Source of the DNA: Marivita sp. XM-24bin2
GTDB taxonomy: Bacteria; Pseudomonadota; Alphaproteobacteria; Rhodobacterales; Rhodobacteraceae
Length of the DNA: 61,443 bases
Direction: 5' to 3'
NCBI GenBank assembly: GCA_003149565.1
Contig: QCWH01000005.1
Span: forward strand, 74,878 to 136,320
Shown here: positions 8,943 through 16,693 of the stretch, piece after piece
Layout of the letters: every line of letters begins with the position of its first letter
Numbering within the stretch: position 1 is the first letter of the stretch
Translations under genes and position numbers: made by a program
Notes under the pieces: generated by a model
Database searches by the model: none
What the model saw: only the letters and a program-made list of their open reading frames with translations
What the model was told of the DNA's origin: nothing

Positions 8943-9836
8943 ATGGCGAACACCGAAACTTCCTCAGCAGAGCGGTATCTGACCGTCCCGGAATTGGCCG
9001 CATTATTGCGGATCAAAGAGCGCAAGGTTTACGACCTTGCCGCAAGCGGTGCTGTTCCCTGTTCAAAGGTAACAGGCAAACTTCTGTTCCCGGAGCAAGC
9101 GGTCCGTCGCTGGCTGGAGCGCGGACAAAGCGGAACAGGACAATCAGAGGCCGGGCGCGCATCTGTATTTCTGGGCAGCCACGACCCCCTTTTGGATTGG
9201 GCTTTGCGTCAGTCCGAGTGTGGCATCGCGACGTTGTTTGACGGTTCGCAAGACGGTCTGGATCGCTTTGCCGCCAACGAAGGCGTTGCAGCCGGGCTAC
9301 ATATGTATGACCCGGCAAGCGACCGTTGGAACGTGACAAGCGTAGACGCTGCGTTGAGCGGCACCGATGCAGTGTTGTTGGGGTTTGCCAAACGTCAACG
9401 TGGATTGGTGGTGTCTCGCGGTCGGCGCGACGAAATCACTGGCCTGGCAGATCTCGCAGGGCGCACGTTTACGCCCCGCCAGATCGGCGCAGGCACGCGG
9501 ACACTGTTCGATCATCTCATGCACGAGGCTGACATTTTGCAGGATACGATTCGGATGCGTCCAGTAGCGCGAAGCGAAGCAGACGCCGTCCTGGATGTCG
9601 CAACAGGTGAATCTGACGCGACCTTTGGCCTGGAAGCCCTGGCGTCACAGCATCACTTGGGGTTTGTGCCACTCATCGAGGAGCACTTTGATCTTCTTGT
9701 CAGCAGGCGCGCGTATTTTGATCCACCGATACAACGCTTCTTGTCTTTCCTGAAAACGGCTCAGTTCGCCGAACACGCTGCTGCATTGGGAGGGTATGAT
9801 GTATCAGAGGCTGGATCGGTCCGCTGGAACGGATGA
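8943..9836 (+). CDS. HTH (excisionase-type) regulator with periplasmic-binding-like ligand domain
   Basis: About 297 residues. An N-terminal MerR/excisionase-type helix-turn-helix (YLTVPELAALLRIKERKVYD, then VTGKLLFPEQAVRRWL) is followed by a substrate-binding domain of the PBP-like family (PF12727 type; GLADLAGRTFTPRQIGAGTR, FDHLMHEADI), which in relatives senses molybdate, tungstate or related small ligands in the cytoplasm. The ATG at 8943 is chosen because it opens directly on the HTH; an upstream frame to 8844 would overlap the trmO start. No modABC or tupABC transporter is adjacent, so the ligand and targets are unknown. Confidence 0.75.
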   Translation: MANTETSSAERYLTVPELAALLRIKERKVYDLAASGAVPCSKVTGKLLFPEQAVRRWLERGQSGTGQSEAGRASVFLGSHDPLLDWALRQSECGIATLFDGSQDGLDRFAANEGVAAGLHMYDPASDRWNVTSVDAALSGTDAVLLGFAKRQRGLVVSRGRRDEITGLADLAGRTFTPRQIGAGTRTLFDHLMHEADILQDTIRMRPVARSEADAVLDVATGESDATFGLEALASQHHLGFVPLIEEHFDLLVSRRAYFDPPIQRFLSFLKTAQFAEHAAALGGYDVSEAGSVRWNG

Positions 9837-9911
9837 CGTGGAAAACTGCCACACAGGTGGTGGACGCTGCACCGCACCCGGCTTAGGTTTGGTGCAACCA
9901 AGGATGCCTGA

Positions 9912-11660
9912 ATGACCGACCCAACCCCGTATCAGGTGCTTGCCCGCAAGTATCGCCCGGAAACCTTTGCCGACCTGGTCGGACAGGAGGCGATGGTTCG
10001 TACGCTCAAGAATGCGTTCGAGGCGGACCGGATTGCGCAAGCCTTCGTGATGACCGGCATTCGCGGCATCGGTAAAACCACCACGGCACGGATCATTGCC
10101 AAGGGCCTCAACTGCGTCGGGCCTGACGGCAACGGCGGGCCAACCACGGACCCCTGCGGGCAGTGCGAACATTGCGTGGCGATCATGGAAGGCCGCCACG
10201 TTGACGTGATGGAAATGGACGCGGCTTCCCGTACCGGCGTGGGCGATATCCGCGAGATCATCGACTCGGTGCATTACAGGGCTGCCTCGGCGCGCTACAA
10301 GATTTACATCATCGACGAGGTGCACATGCTGTCCACCTCGGCGTTCAATGCTCTGTTGAAAACGCTGGAAGAGCCGCCGGCACATGTGAAATTCATCTTC
10401 GCCACGACTGAGATCCGCAAGGTGCCTGTCACGGTCCTGTCGCGCTGCCAACGCTTTGACCTGCGGCGTATTGAGCCCGAAATGATGATCGCCCTATTGC
10501 GCAAGATCGCCACCCGCGAGGCCGCTGAGATCACCGACGATGCTTTGGCTCTGATCACCCGAGCCGCTGAAGGCTCGGCGCGGGATGCCACGTCGCTCTT
10601 GGATCAGGCCATCAGTCACGGCGCGGGTGAAACCACGGCCGATCAGGTGCGCGCGATGCTGGGTCTGGCGGATCGAGGCAGGGTACTCGACCTTTTCGAT
10701 CTCGTGATGAAGGGGGACGCGGCTGGGGCCTTGACGGAACTCAGCGCGCAATATGCAGACGGCGCCGACCCGATGGCGGTTCTGCGTGATCTGGCGGAAA
10801 TCACGCATTGGATTTCGGTCGTCAAGATCACGCCCGAAGCCGCCGAAGACCCCACGATCAGCCCGGATGAACGCCAGCGTGGACAAGAGCTTGCACAGGC
10901 GTTGGGTATGCGCCCTCTCACGCGTCTGTGGCAAATGCTTCTCAAGGCGCTCGACGAGGTGGCACAGGCCCCCAATGCGATGATGGCTGCAGAAATGGCG
11001 ATCATCCGAATGACCCATGTTTCTGAACTGCCAAGCCCTGAAGAATTGGTGAAGCGCCTGCAAGACACGCCACCTCCTCCTCCGCCCTCTGGAGGCGGAA
11101 TGACAGCAGGCGGCGCCGCGAGGACACATGCCGCCGGATCCCCTGCCCCGACACACGCGTCATCGTCGGGACCTCACGCCTCCTATGGAGGTGCCGCAGT
11201 TGCCCTTGCAGCAGATCAGGCGCTCGCACGTTATCCGACGTTCGAGCACGTGATTGAATTGATACGTTCCAACCGCGACGTGAAGCTTCTGGTCGACGTC
11301 GAAGGCTGTGTTCGGCTGGCCGCCTATCAACCAGGTCGGATTGAATTCACGCCTACGGATAACGCGCCTGCCGATCTGGCGCAGCGTTTGGGAAGCGCCC
11401 TGCAACGGTGGACAGGCAATCGCTGGGGCGTTTCCGTGGTCAACGGATCAGACGCGCCAACAATTTCGGAAACCCGTGATGCCGCCGAACTCGCAATCAA
11501 GGCAGAAGCCGCCGAACACCCATTGGTCAAAGCGGTGCTGGATGCGTTTCCAGGTGCCGTGATCGAAGAGGTGCGCACACCAGATCAACTTGCCGCAGAG
11601 GCCGAAGCCGAAGCGCTGCCCGAAGTGGAAGATGAATGGGACCCATTCGAGGAGGAGTGA
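9912..11660 (+). CDS. dnaX: DNA polymerase III subunits gamma and tau
   Basis: A 582-residue clamp-loader ATPase. Seen: Walker A GIRGIGKT (residues 49-56), zinc-binding cysteines C68, C82, C85 and C88, Walker B IIDEVHML (about 133-140), sensor-1 FIFATTE and the arginine finger LSRCQRFDLRR. After a proline/glycine-rich linker (about residues 390-430) comes the tau C-terminal domain that binds the polymerase alpha subunit. The tail EVEDEWDPFEEE is typical of alphaproteobacteria. No E. coli-style A-AAA-AAG slippery site was seen at the gamma boundary. It leads the conserved dnaX-ybaB-recR operon, with one extra small gene inserted after it. Confidence 0.97.
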   Translation: MTDPTPYQVLARKYRPETFADLVGQEAMVRTLKNAFEADRIAQAFVMTGIRGIGKTTTARIIAKGLNCVGPDGNGGPTTDPCGQCEHCVAIMEGRHVDVMEMDAASRTGVGDIREIIDSVHYRAASARYKIYIIDEVHMLSTSAFNALLKTLEEPPAHVKFIFATTEIRKVPVTVLSRCQRFDLRRIEPEMMIALLRKIATREAAEITDDALALITRAAEGSARDATSLLDQAISHGAGETTADQVRAMLGLADRGRVLDLFDLVMKGDAAGALTELSAQYADGADPMAVLRDLAEITHWISVVKITPEAAEDPTISPDERQRGQELAQALGMRPLTRLWQMLLKALDEVAQAPNAMMAAEMAIIRMTHVSELPSPEELVKRLQDTPPPPPPSGGGMTAGGAARTHAAGSPAPTHASSSGPHASYGGAAVALAADQALARYPTFEHVIELIRSNRDVKLLVDVEGCVRLAAYQPGRIEFTPTDNAPADLAQRLGSALQRWTGNRWGVSVVNGSDAPTISETRDAAELAIKAEAAEHPLVKAVLDAFPGAVIEEVRTPDQLAAEAEAEALPEVEDEWDPFEEE

Positions 11661-12019
11661 TCCTCTCCCTGATGCCAGGTGCGGCTTGGGCGCAGTCTTG
11701 TGCGGTACAGCGACCAGACTGGGATGGTACGTCGGTCAGCGCGGTACAAGAGGCGGTGTTCCTTGCCTCTTCCCCTGCCGCTTTGATCCTGCTTCTCGGC
11801 ACCGTCGTCGCCATCCGCTTCAAGAGCCAATGGGGCGCGCTGGCTGTCGTGCTGGGCTGGACGGCTTTTGTCACCTTCCTGACCATGCTGGCCCCGGCAT
11901 CTCGCAAAGTGGCAATGGCGGAAGGGTGCGTTGGCTCCCCTGCCTTGTTCATCGGCATCATCGCTGCGATATGTGTTGGGATGATTTTTTACACCGCGCC
12001 ACCGATCAAGGGGCGCTGA
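11657..12019 (+). CDS. small membrane protein within the dnaX operon, function unknown
   Basis: About 120 residues: a short N-terminal hydrophobic leader ending PGAAWAQ (signal-peptide-like), a polar stretch with one Cys (SCAVQRPDWDG), then three hydrophobic segments (SSPAALILLLGTVVAIRF, GALAVVLGWTAFVTFLT, ALFIGIIAAICVGMIFYT). The GTG at 11657 overlaps the dnaX stop as GTGA and has GAGGAG just upstream, arguing for translational coupling; ATG codons at 11636 and 11672 are alternatives. It sits between dnaX and ybaB, normally adjacent genes. No family recognised. Confidence 0.65.
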   Translation: MILSLMPGAAWAQSCAVQRPDWDGTSVSAVQEAVFLASSPAALILLLGTVVAIRFKSQWGALAVVLGWTAFVTFLTMLAPASRKVAMAEGCVGSPALFIGIIAAICVGMIFYTAPPIKGR

Positions 12020-12034
12020 CCTACGGAGAGAGAC

Positions 12035-12379
12035 ATGTTCAAAGGTTTGGGCCAAATGGGCGACATGGCCAAGATGATGAAGGCCGCGCAGGAAATGCAG
12101 GGCAAGATGGCCCAGATGCAGGAAGACCTGGCCACAATGACCGTGACCGGCGAAAGCGGTGCCGGTCTGGTGAAAGCGACAGCCACGGCGAAAGGCGAAC
12201 TGACCGGCTTGGATATCGACCCGTCGATCTTTAACGGCGACGACAAGGAAGTTGTCGAAGATCTGATCCTCGCGGCAATCAAGGATGCGCAACAAAAGGC
12301 GCAGGACAAAGCGCAGGAAGAGATGTCCAAGCTGACCGAAGGTCTTGGTCTGCCACCGGGTATGAATCTGCCGTTCTGA
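12035..12379 (+). CDS. YbaB/EbfC family nucleoid-associated protein
   Basis: A 114-residue small DNA-binding protein. The methionine- and lysine-rich helix [20 protein letters not shown] and the core [19 protein letters not shown], ending in PPGMNLPF, are typical. YbaB dimers bind DNA in a tweezer-like fold and are almost always encoded between dnaX and recR, as here. A GGAGAGAG site precedes the start. Confidence 0.95.
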   Translation: MFKGLGQMGDMAKMMKAAQEMQGKMAQMQEDLATMTVTGESGAGLVKATATAKGELTGLDIDPSIFNGDDKEVVEDLILAAIKDAQQKAQDKAQEEMSKLTEGLGLPPGMNLPF

Positions 12380-12434
12380 GCATGTCTCTGACAGAGTTTA
12401 TCCGCGGGCGTCCAGCAAGAACGACAGTCGTCTG

Positions 12435-13028
12435 ATGCGAGACGGCGGCGATATTGAAGCGCTTATTCAGATGATGGCGCGCCTGCCGGGGCTTGGGCCT
12501 CGGTCGGCGCGTCGCGCTGTGCTGCATATGATCCGGAAACGCGGACTGCTTTTGACGCCGTTGGCCGAATTGATGACACAGGTTGCCCGCGACGCCCGCG
12601 AATGCCTCAACTGCGGGAACATCGGAACGCAGGACATCTGTGACATCTGTCAGGATAACGCGCGTAACAACGGCCTGCTTTGCGTGGTCGAAGATGTGTC
12701 AGACCTCTGGGCAATGGAACGATCAGGCGTTTTTAAAGGCCGCTATCATGTTCTCGGCGGCACGCTTTCGGCATTGGATCATGTGGGGCCGGAAGAATTG
12801 CGAATCCCAAAGCTCTCGGCGCGAGTCGACAGCGAAGAAATTTCCGAAGTCATCCTCGCGCTCAACGCGACGATCGACGGACAGACGACCGCGCATTATA
12901 TCGCCGACCAACTGGAAGGTCGGGTAAGCCTGACCTCTCTTGCGCAGGGTGTGCCGATTGGCGGCGAACTGGATTACCTCGATGAAGGCACAATCACAGC
13001 CGCGATGAACGCGCGGAAGCCGATCTGA
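12435..13028 (+). CDS. recR: recombination mediator RecR
   Basis: A 197-residue RecR: N-terminal HhH region ([19 protein letters not shown] minus its first residue), C4 zinc finger [16 protein letters not shown], then the Toprim domain ([27 protein letters not shown]) and the C-terminal [20 protein letters not shown] Walker-B-like segment. RecR with RecO/RecF loads RecA on gapped DNA. It ends the dnaX-ybaB-recR cluster. The spacing of 55 bases from ybaB and the weak ribosome binding site leave the exact start slightly open. Confidence 0.96.
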   Translation: MRDGGDIEALIQMMARLPGLGPRSARRAVLHMIRKRGLLLTPLAELMTQVARDARECLNCGNIGTQDICDICQDNARNNGLLCVVEDVSDLWAMERSGVFKGRYHVLGGTLSALDHVGPEELRIPKLSARVDSEEISEVILALNATIDGQTTAHYIADQLEGRVSLTSLAQGVPIGGELDYLDEGTITAAMNARKPI

Positions 13029-13122
13029 TATCGCTGCGCGGCATTTCCTGAAACGAACGTGGACTCTCTTGCCGCACTGGTCCGGGGCTGCTTCACTGCC
13101 GACATCCACGGCAGGAGGCCCC

Positions 13123-13737
13123 ATGAGACCACATGTTTGCGTGACAGCCTTTCTTTTTGCCTCCCCCGCATTCGCGCAGGACGGCCCAAGTTTCGATTGC
13201 TCCAAAGCTGGCAGTGATGCCGAAAGGCTGGTCTGCGCCGACGCGGATTTGGCCAGACTTGACCGGCAATTGTCAGACCGGTTTGCAGCAGCCATCGACG
13301 TGGCGCGCGGCCTCGAGGTCGGAGCACAGACCGCCGAAGACGAAATCCGCGCGACCCAACGCGGTTGGATTTCGGGCCGTGACGAATGCTGGAAAGCGGA
13401 TGATTTACGATCTTGCATGGCAGATGCATACCTGAGACGCGAGGGAGACCTTGTTGCCCGCTGGATGTTGGAAGACCCGACAGGAACATCGTTCTGGGCG
13501 TGTGGCGGCAACCCGGCAAACGAGGTCGCCACAACCTTTTTCGACACGGAATTGCCAAGCGTCAGGTTCGAGCGCGGAGACAGCATCACCACAGGCTTTT
13601 TGAGCTCCACAGCGTCCGGTGCCCGTTATGATGCAGATTTCGGACGCTACATCTGGATCAAGGGCGAGGAAGCTGAATACCGCGATCCCGATCCGGATGG
13701 CGCTCTGTATTCCTGTGTCCTCGCAGGATCGAATTAA
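13123..13737 (+). CDS. secreted LprI-like (DUF1311) + MliC-like double-domain protein
   Basis: A 204-residue exported protein. After a signal peptide (cleavage near AFAQ, residue 19), residues about 22-105 match the LprI/DUF1311 pattern: FDCSKA, C38, LDRQLSDRF, QRGWISGRDEC and C98, i.e. cysteines 26, 38, 89 and 98. Residues about 124-200 look like an MliC C-type lysozyme inhibitor: FWAC (C127), then SGARYDADFGRYIWIKGEEA and a terminal YSC (C198). Both families inhibit lysozyme in characterised members (M. tuberculosis LprI, E. coli MliC). The ATG at 13123 has an AGGAGG site, which overrides a longer upstream frame. Monocistronic by appearance. Confidence 0.72.
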   Translation: MRPHVCVTAFLFASPAFAQDGPSFDCSKAGSDAERLVCADADLARLDRQLSDRFAAAIDVARGLEVGAQTAEDEIRATQRGWISGRDECWKADDLRSCMADAYLRREGDLVARWMLEDPTGTSFWACGGNPANEVATTFFDTELPSVRFERGDSITTGFLSSTASGARYDADFGRYIWIKGEEAEYRDPDPDGALYSCVLAGSN

Positions 13738-13776
13738 ACCCAAACTCGTTTTGGAACTGTCTTCCTTGGTCTGTCG

Positions 13777-13793
13777 TTGAGTTATATATTCAA
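13777..13793 (+). promoter_or_regulatory. AT-rich inverted repeat upstream of the persulfide dioxygenase gene
   Basis: TTGAGTTATATATTCAA: TTGA and TCAA arms around an AT-rich centre, ending against the AAGGAGG ribosome binding site. AT-rich palindromes are the reported targets of BigR/SqrR-type ArsR repressors that control such genes. The assignment rests on position and base composition only. Confidence 0.4.
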
Positions 13794-13803
13794 GGAGGAC
13801 GAT

Positions 13804-14703
13804 ATGAAACTTTCTCGAACCAGCGCATCAAAAGGCGCCGGATCGGCCGAAGTTACCGGATTTTACGATGCGGACACCGGCAGCATCCAGTACCTCGTGA
13901 GCGACCCTGAAACACGCAAAGCCGCGCTCATTGACACGGTTCTGAGCTTTGATCACAAGAGCGCGTCAACCTGCACCGACAGCGTGGATGCGATCCTGCG
14001 CTATGCCGAGACTGAGGGATTGGAGATCGACTGGATCCTCGACACGCATCCCCATGCAGACCACCTGATGGCCTCGTCCTATCTGAAGGACCGCGTGGGC
14101 AAACCCAACGCGATTGGAGAGAAGATCAAAGACATCGCTGTGCTTTGGCGCGACTACTACAACTTGCCTGATGCCTTTGAACCTGAACGGGACTTTGACC
14201 ATCTCTTCGCCGATGGTGACACTTTTCAGATTGGAGAACTCCCAGTGCGGGTGATGCTCTCGCCCGGCCATACTCTGGGGTCGATTAGTTATATCGTGGG
14301 AAATGACGCGGCGTTTGCGCATGACACGTTCATGCAGCCCGATGCCGGGACGTCACGTGCTGATTTTCCCGGTGGCACGACCGACGATCTGTGGAATTCG
14401 CTGCAAGCGCTTCTTGCTTTACCAGACGACACAAGGCTGTTCATAGGCCATGACTACGGCACCGAACACCGCCCGGGTCCTGAATGGGAGTCGACCGTCG
14501 CAGAACAGCGGCGACACAACATTCATCTCGGTGGTGGCGCTTCGCGGGAAAGCTATGTTGAGCAGCGCGAAGCACGGGACAAAACACTCGCACTACCGGA
14601 CCGGATGCTGCATGTCTTGCAGATGAACCTGCGCGCCGGGCGCGCGCCGGACCCCGAACCGGATGGCCACAGCTATCTCAAAATACCGCTCAACCGATTT
14701 TAG
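13804..14703 (+). CDS. MBL-fold persulfide dioxygenase-like protein (Blh/ETHE1 type)
   Basis: A 299-residue metallo-beta-lactamase-fold hydrolase. The metal motif THPHADH gives H82, H84, D86 and H87; SPGHTLGS, HDTFMQPDAG and IGHDYGTE supply the remaining ligands. The TFMQPDAGTSRADFPGG block is characteristic of Blh/ETHE1-like persulfide dioxygenases, which oxidise glutathione persulfide to sulfite at a mononuclear iron. The ATG at 13804 follows AAGGAGG at five bases; an upstream in-frame start would read through that site. It is 11 bases from a rhodanese gene, the classic bacterial PDO-rhodanese pair. Confidence 0.85.
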   Translation: MKLSRTSASKGAGSAEVTGFYDADTGSIQYLVSDPETRKAALIDTVLSFDHKSASTCTDSVDAILRYAETEGLEIDWILDTHPHADHLMASSYLKDRVGKPNAIGEKIKDIAVLWRDYYNLPDAFEPERDFDHLFADGDTFQIGELPVRVMLSPGHTLGSISYIVGNDAAFAHDTFMQPDAGTSRADFPGGTTDDLWNSLQALLALPDDTRLFIGHDYGTEHRPGPEWESTVAEQRRHNIHLGGGASRESYVEQREARDKTLALPDRMLHVLQMNLRAGRAPDPEPDGHSYLKIPLNRF

Positions 14704-14714
14704 GAGGCACCCGC

Positions 14715-15098
14715 ATGGATATCGAAGAAACAGAAAACGGAACGCTGGAGCACTGGACACCGGCCGAGGTCGCCGAGGCGTTTTCTCAGGACAAAATCGT
14801 GCTGATTGACGTGCGGACACCGCAAGAGTTTGCTCTAGAGCGGATCAATGGCGCGCTTCTGGCACCGATGCAGGCGTTTGAGCCAAACCACATGCCCGAC
14901 CAATCGAAAAAACAGATCGTTTTTCACTGCGGGTCTGGCGTGCGCTCCGCCCGTGTGGCCAAGATGTGTCTGGCTGCCGGAGAAGAGCGCATTGCGCATA
15001 TGGCCGGGGGGTTTGCCGCGTGGAAAGACGGTGGTCAGGCGTACATGGGCACCGACATGGCAACCGGCGCGCCGAAGGAAATGCGCAAGACCGAGTAA
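14715..15098 (+). CDS. rhodanese-like sulfurtransferase
   Basis: A 127-residue single rhodanese domain. Seen: the VLIDVRTPQEFALERINGA N-terminal signature, and the active-site loop HCGSGVRSARVA with the catalytic cysteine at about residue 74. It transfers sulfane sulfur between persulfides and thiols. It follows the persulfide dioxygenase gene in the same operon, preceded by TTAGGAGGC, and is followed by a strong hairpin, so the two genes make a complete transcription unit. Confidence 0.9.
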   Translation: MDIEETENGTLEHWTPAEVAEAFSQDKIVLIDVRTPQEFALERINGALLAPMQAFEPNHMPDQSKKQIVFHCGSGVRSARVAKMCLAAGEERIAHMAGGFAAWKDGGQAYMGTDMATGAPKEMRKTE

Positions 15099-15104
15099 GC
15101 CAAT

Positions 15105-15140
15105 AAAAAAGCCCGGCACCGCTCAGCGGGCCGGGCTTTG
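15105..15140. terminator. bidirectional terminator between rhodanese and trcR
   Basis: GCCCGGC (15111-15117) pairs with GCCGGGC (15130-15136), flanked by a run of A before and TTT after. Six A upstream become a U-run for the minus-strand trcR transcript, so the hairpin can serve both convergent genes. Confidence 0.75.
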
Positions 15141-15158
15141 AATTTGCCGAGACGAAGA

Positions 15159-15917
15159 TCAGCGCTGATCTTCGTCCTCATCATCGTCATGCGCACCATC
15201 CGGCAGGTTGAAAAAGCTGTCGGCGTCTGCGTAATCTTCGGTCTTGTCCTCTTCGTCGTCGTCGCTCGACGTGCCAGACAGGCTGAATGTCTCAAGCCCT
15301 TCAATTGCACTCGGCAAGCGCGGTTCTGAGTCCATCTCAAGGCTTTGCTCGGTCGAGACGAGCTTGCGGCGCTCATCATCGGTCATCACAGCTTCCTGTT
15401 TCTTTGCTGCCTTGGAAACCGCCGCGTCCAGTTCGGACTGCTTGCACAGGCCCAACGCAACCGGGTCAATCGGCTGAATGTTGTTGATGTTCCAGTGGGT
15501 GCGTTCCCGGATCGCCTGAATGGTCGGTTTCGTGGTGCCAACCAGCTTTGAAATCTGCCCGTCACTCAGTTCCGGATGGAACTTGACCAGCCACAGGATC
15601 GACGCTGGTCGATCCTGACGTTTGGACAGAGGGGTGTAGCGCGGGCCACGGCGCTTTTCCTCACCTTGGGCAGCCGCGTAAACTTTGAGCTTGAGAACAT
15701 GCATCGGGTTGTTTTCACCCTTCTTGATCTCTTCGGCATCAAGCTGATTGTTGGCAATCGGATCGAACCCTTTAACCCCTGCGGCCACGTCCCCATCCGC
15801 AATGCCCTGCACTTCAAGCTCGTGCATGCCAGTGAAATCGGCGATCTGCTTGAAGGTCAGTGTGGTGTTGTCCACCAGCCAGACGGCGGTGGCTTTGGCC
15901 ATAATCGGTTTACCCAT
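15159..15917 (-). CDS. trcR: cell-cycle transcriptional regulator TrcR (DUF1013)
   Basis: A 252-residue DUF1013 protein. The conserved core runs from KATAVWLVDNTTLTFKQIAD through GFDPIANNQLDAEEI and RPASILWLVKFHPELSDGQI to a helix-turn-helix-like LVGTTKPTIQAIRERTHW; the C-terminal quarter is a very acidic tail (SSDDDEEDKTEDYADADSF) ending DDDEDEDQR. DUF1013 proteins are conserved in alphaproteobacteria and named TrcR after cell-cycle-linked work in Caulobacter/rhizobia. The start at 15917 has a GGAGA site; a second ATG five codons on is possible. An extended upstream frame overlapping the RNase T2 gene is unlikely. Confidence 0.87.
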   Translation of the reverse strand: MGKPIMAKATAVWLVDNTTLTFKQIADFTGMHELEVQGIADGDVAAGVKGFDPIANNQLDAEEIKKGENNPMHVLKLKVYAAAQGEEKRRGPRYTPLSKRQDRPASILWLVKFHPELSDGQISKLVGTTKPTIQAIRERTHWNINNIQPIDPVALGLCKQSELDAAVSKAAKKQEAVMTDDERRKLVSTEQSLEMDSEPRLPSAIEGLETFSLSGTSSDDDEEDKTEDYADADSFFNLPDGAHDDDEDEDQR

Positions 15918-16051
15918 CTCGCGTCTCCTTACGCAAAGCTTGTTCGGTCTCTCGGAGCGGGTCCAAGAGGTCCCGGATCGGCCGGGACGGTTTCCATTGT
16001 CAGGGAACTTGGCCGCCTTATAGTCGCGCAAAGGCAAAGAGGGAAGAGGCA

Positions 16052-16690
16052 ATGCGGGTTTTGATCCTGTCGCTGATCGGTCTGGTTGCGGCATCCTTGG
16101 CTTTAGCCAAAGGGGAACGCGCCGGTGAGTTCGACTACTACGTGCTCTCGCTCAGTTGGTCTCCGACTTGGTGCGCGCTTGAAGGTGACGCGCGGCAGTC
16201 ACCGCAATGCGATGCGGATGCAGATTTCGGCTGGGTGATGCACGGTCTCTGGCCTCAATACCATCGCGGCTGGCCATCCTACTGCCCGACACCCGAACGC
16301 AATCCAACGCGTGCGATGACCCGCGACATGACCGACATCATGGGAACGTCCGGATTGGCATGGCACCAGTGGAACAAGCATGGGGTGTGTACGGGGCTGT
16401 CAGCCCGCGATTATTACGCTCTGTCCCGCGAGGCCTATGGAACAATTGTCCGGCCTGAGATCTTCAGGCAATTGGACAAAGCCGTGAAACTGCCTGCCGC
16501 TGTCGTTGAAGAGGCATTTCTGAAAGCAAATCCACAACTTGAGCCAGATATGGTCACGATCACGTGCAAGAACGGGCGCATTCAGGAAGCGCGGATTTGC
16601 ATGTCTAAAAACCTCGATCCGGTGCCGTGCGGCCGCGATGTGGTTCGCGATTGTTCAGCTACAGACGCCTTGTTCGAACCGATCCGTTAG
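16052..16690 (+). CDS. secreted ribonuclease T2
   Basis: A 212-residue RNase T2 family protein with an N-terminal signal peptide (MRVLILSLIGLVAASLALA). Both conserved active-site blocks are present: CAS I as MHGLWPQY (H64) and CAS II as WHQWNKHGVC (H105, K109, H110). The usual acidic residue of CAS II (H-E-W) is Gln here. Eight or more cysteines fit a disulfide-bonded periplasmic or extracellular enzyme that degrades RNA, possibly for nutrient use. It is divergent from trcR and convergent with COQ9, ending three bases from it. Confidence 0.9.
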   Translation: MRVLILSLIGLVAASLALAKGERAGEFDYYVLSLSWSPTWCALEGDARQSPQCDADADFGWVMHGLWPQYHRGWPSYCPTPERNPTRAMTRDMTDIMGTSGLAWHQWNKHGVCTGLSARDYYALSREAYGTIVRPEIFRQLDKAVKLPAAVVEEAFLKANPQLEPDMVTITCKNGRIQEARICMSKNLDPVPCGRDVVRDCSATDALFEPIR

Positions 16691-16693
16691 AGC

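Noticed and set aside
9837-9911. Possible SRP RNA (ffs) gene just upstream of dnaX
   Set aside because: In some alphaproteobacteria ffs lies here, but the conserved GGTCAGGTCCGGAAGG-type core is absent and the space is only 75 bases.
10950-11250. Programmed frameshift in dnaX
   Set aside because: No A-rich slippery heptamer was seen in the linker region, and the full-length tau frame is intact.
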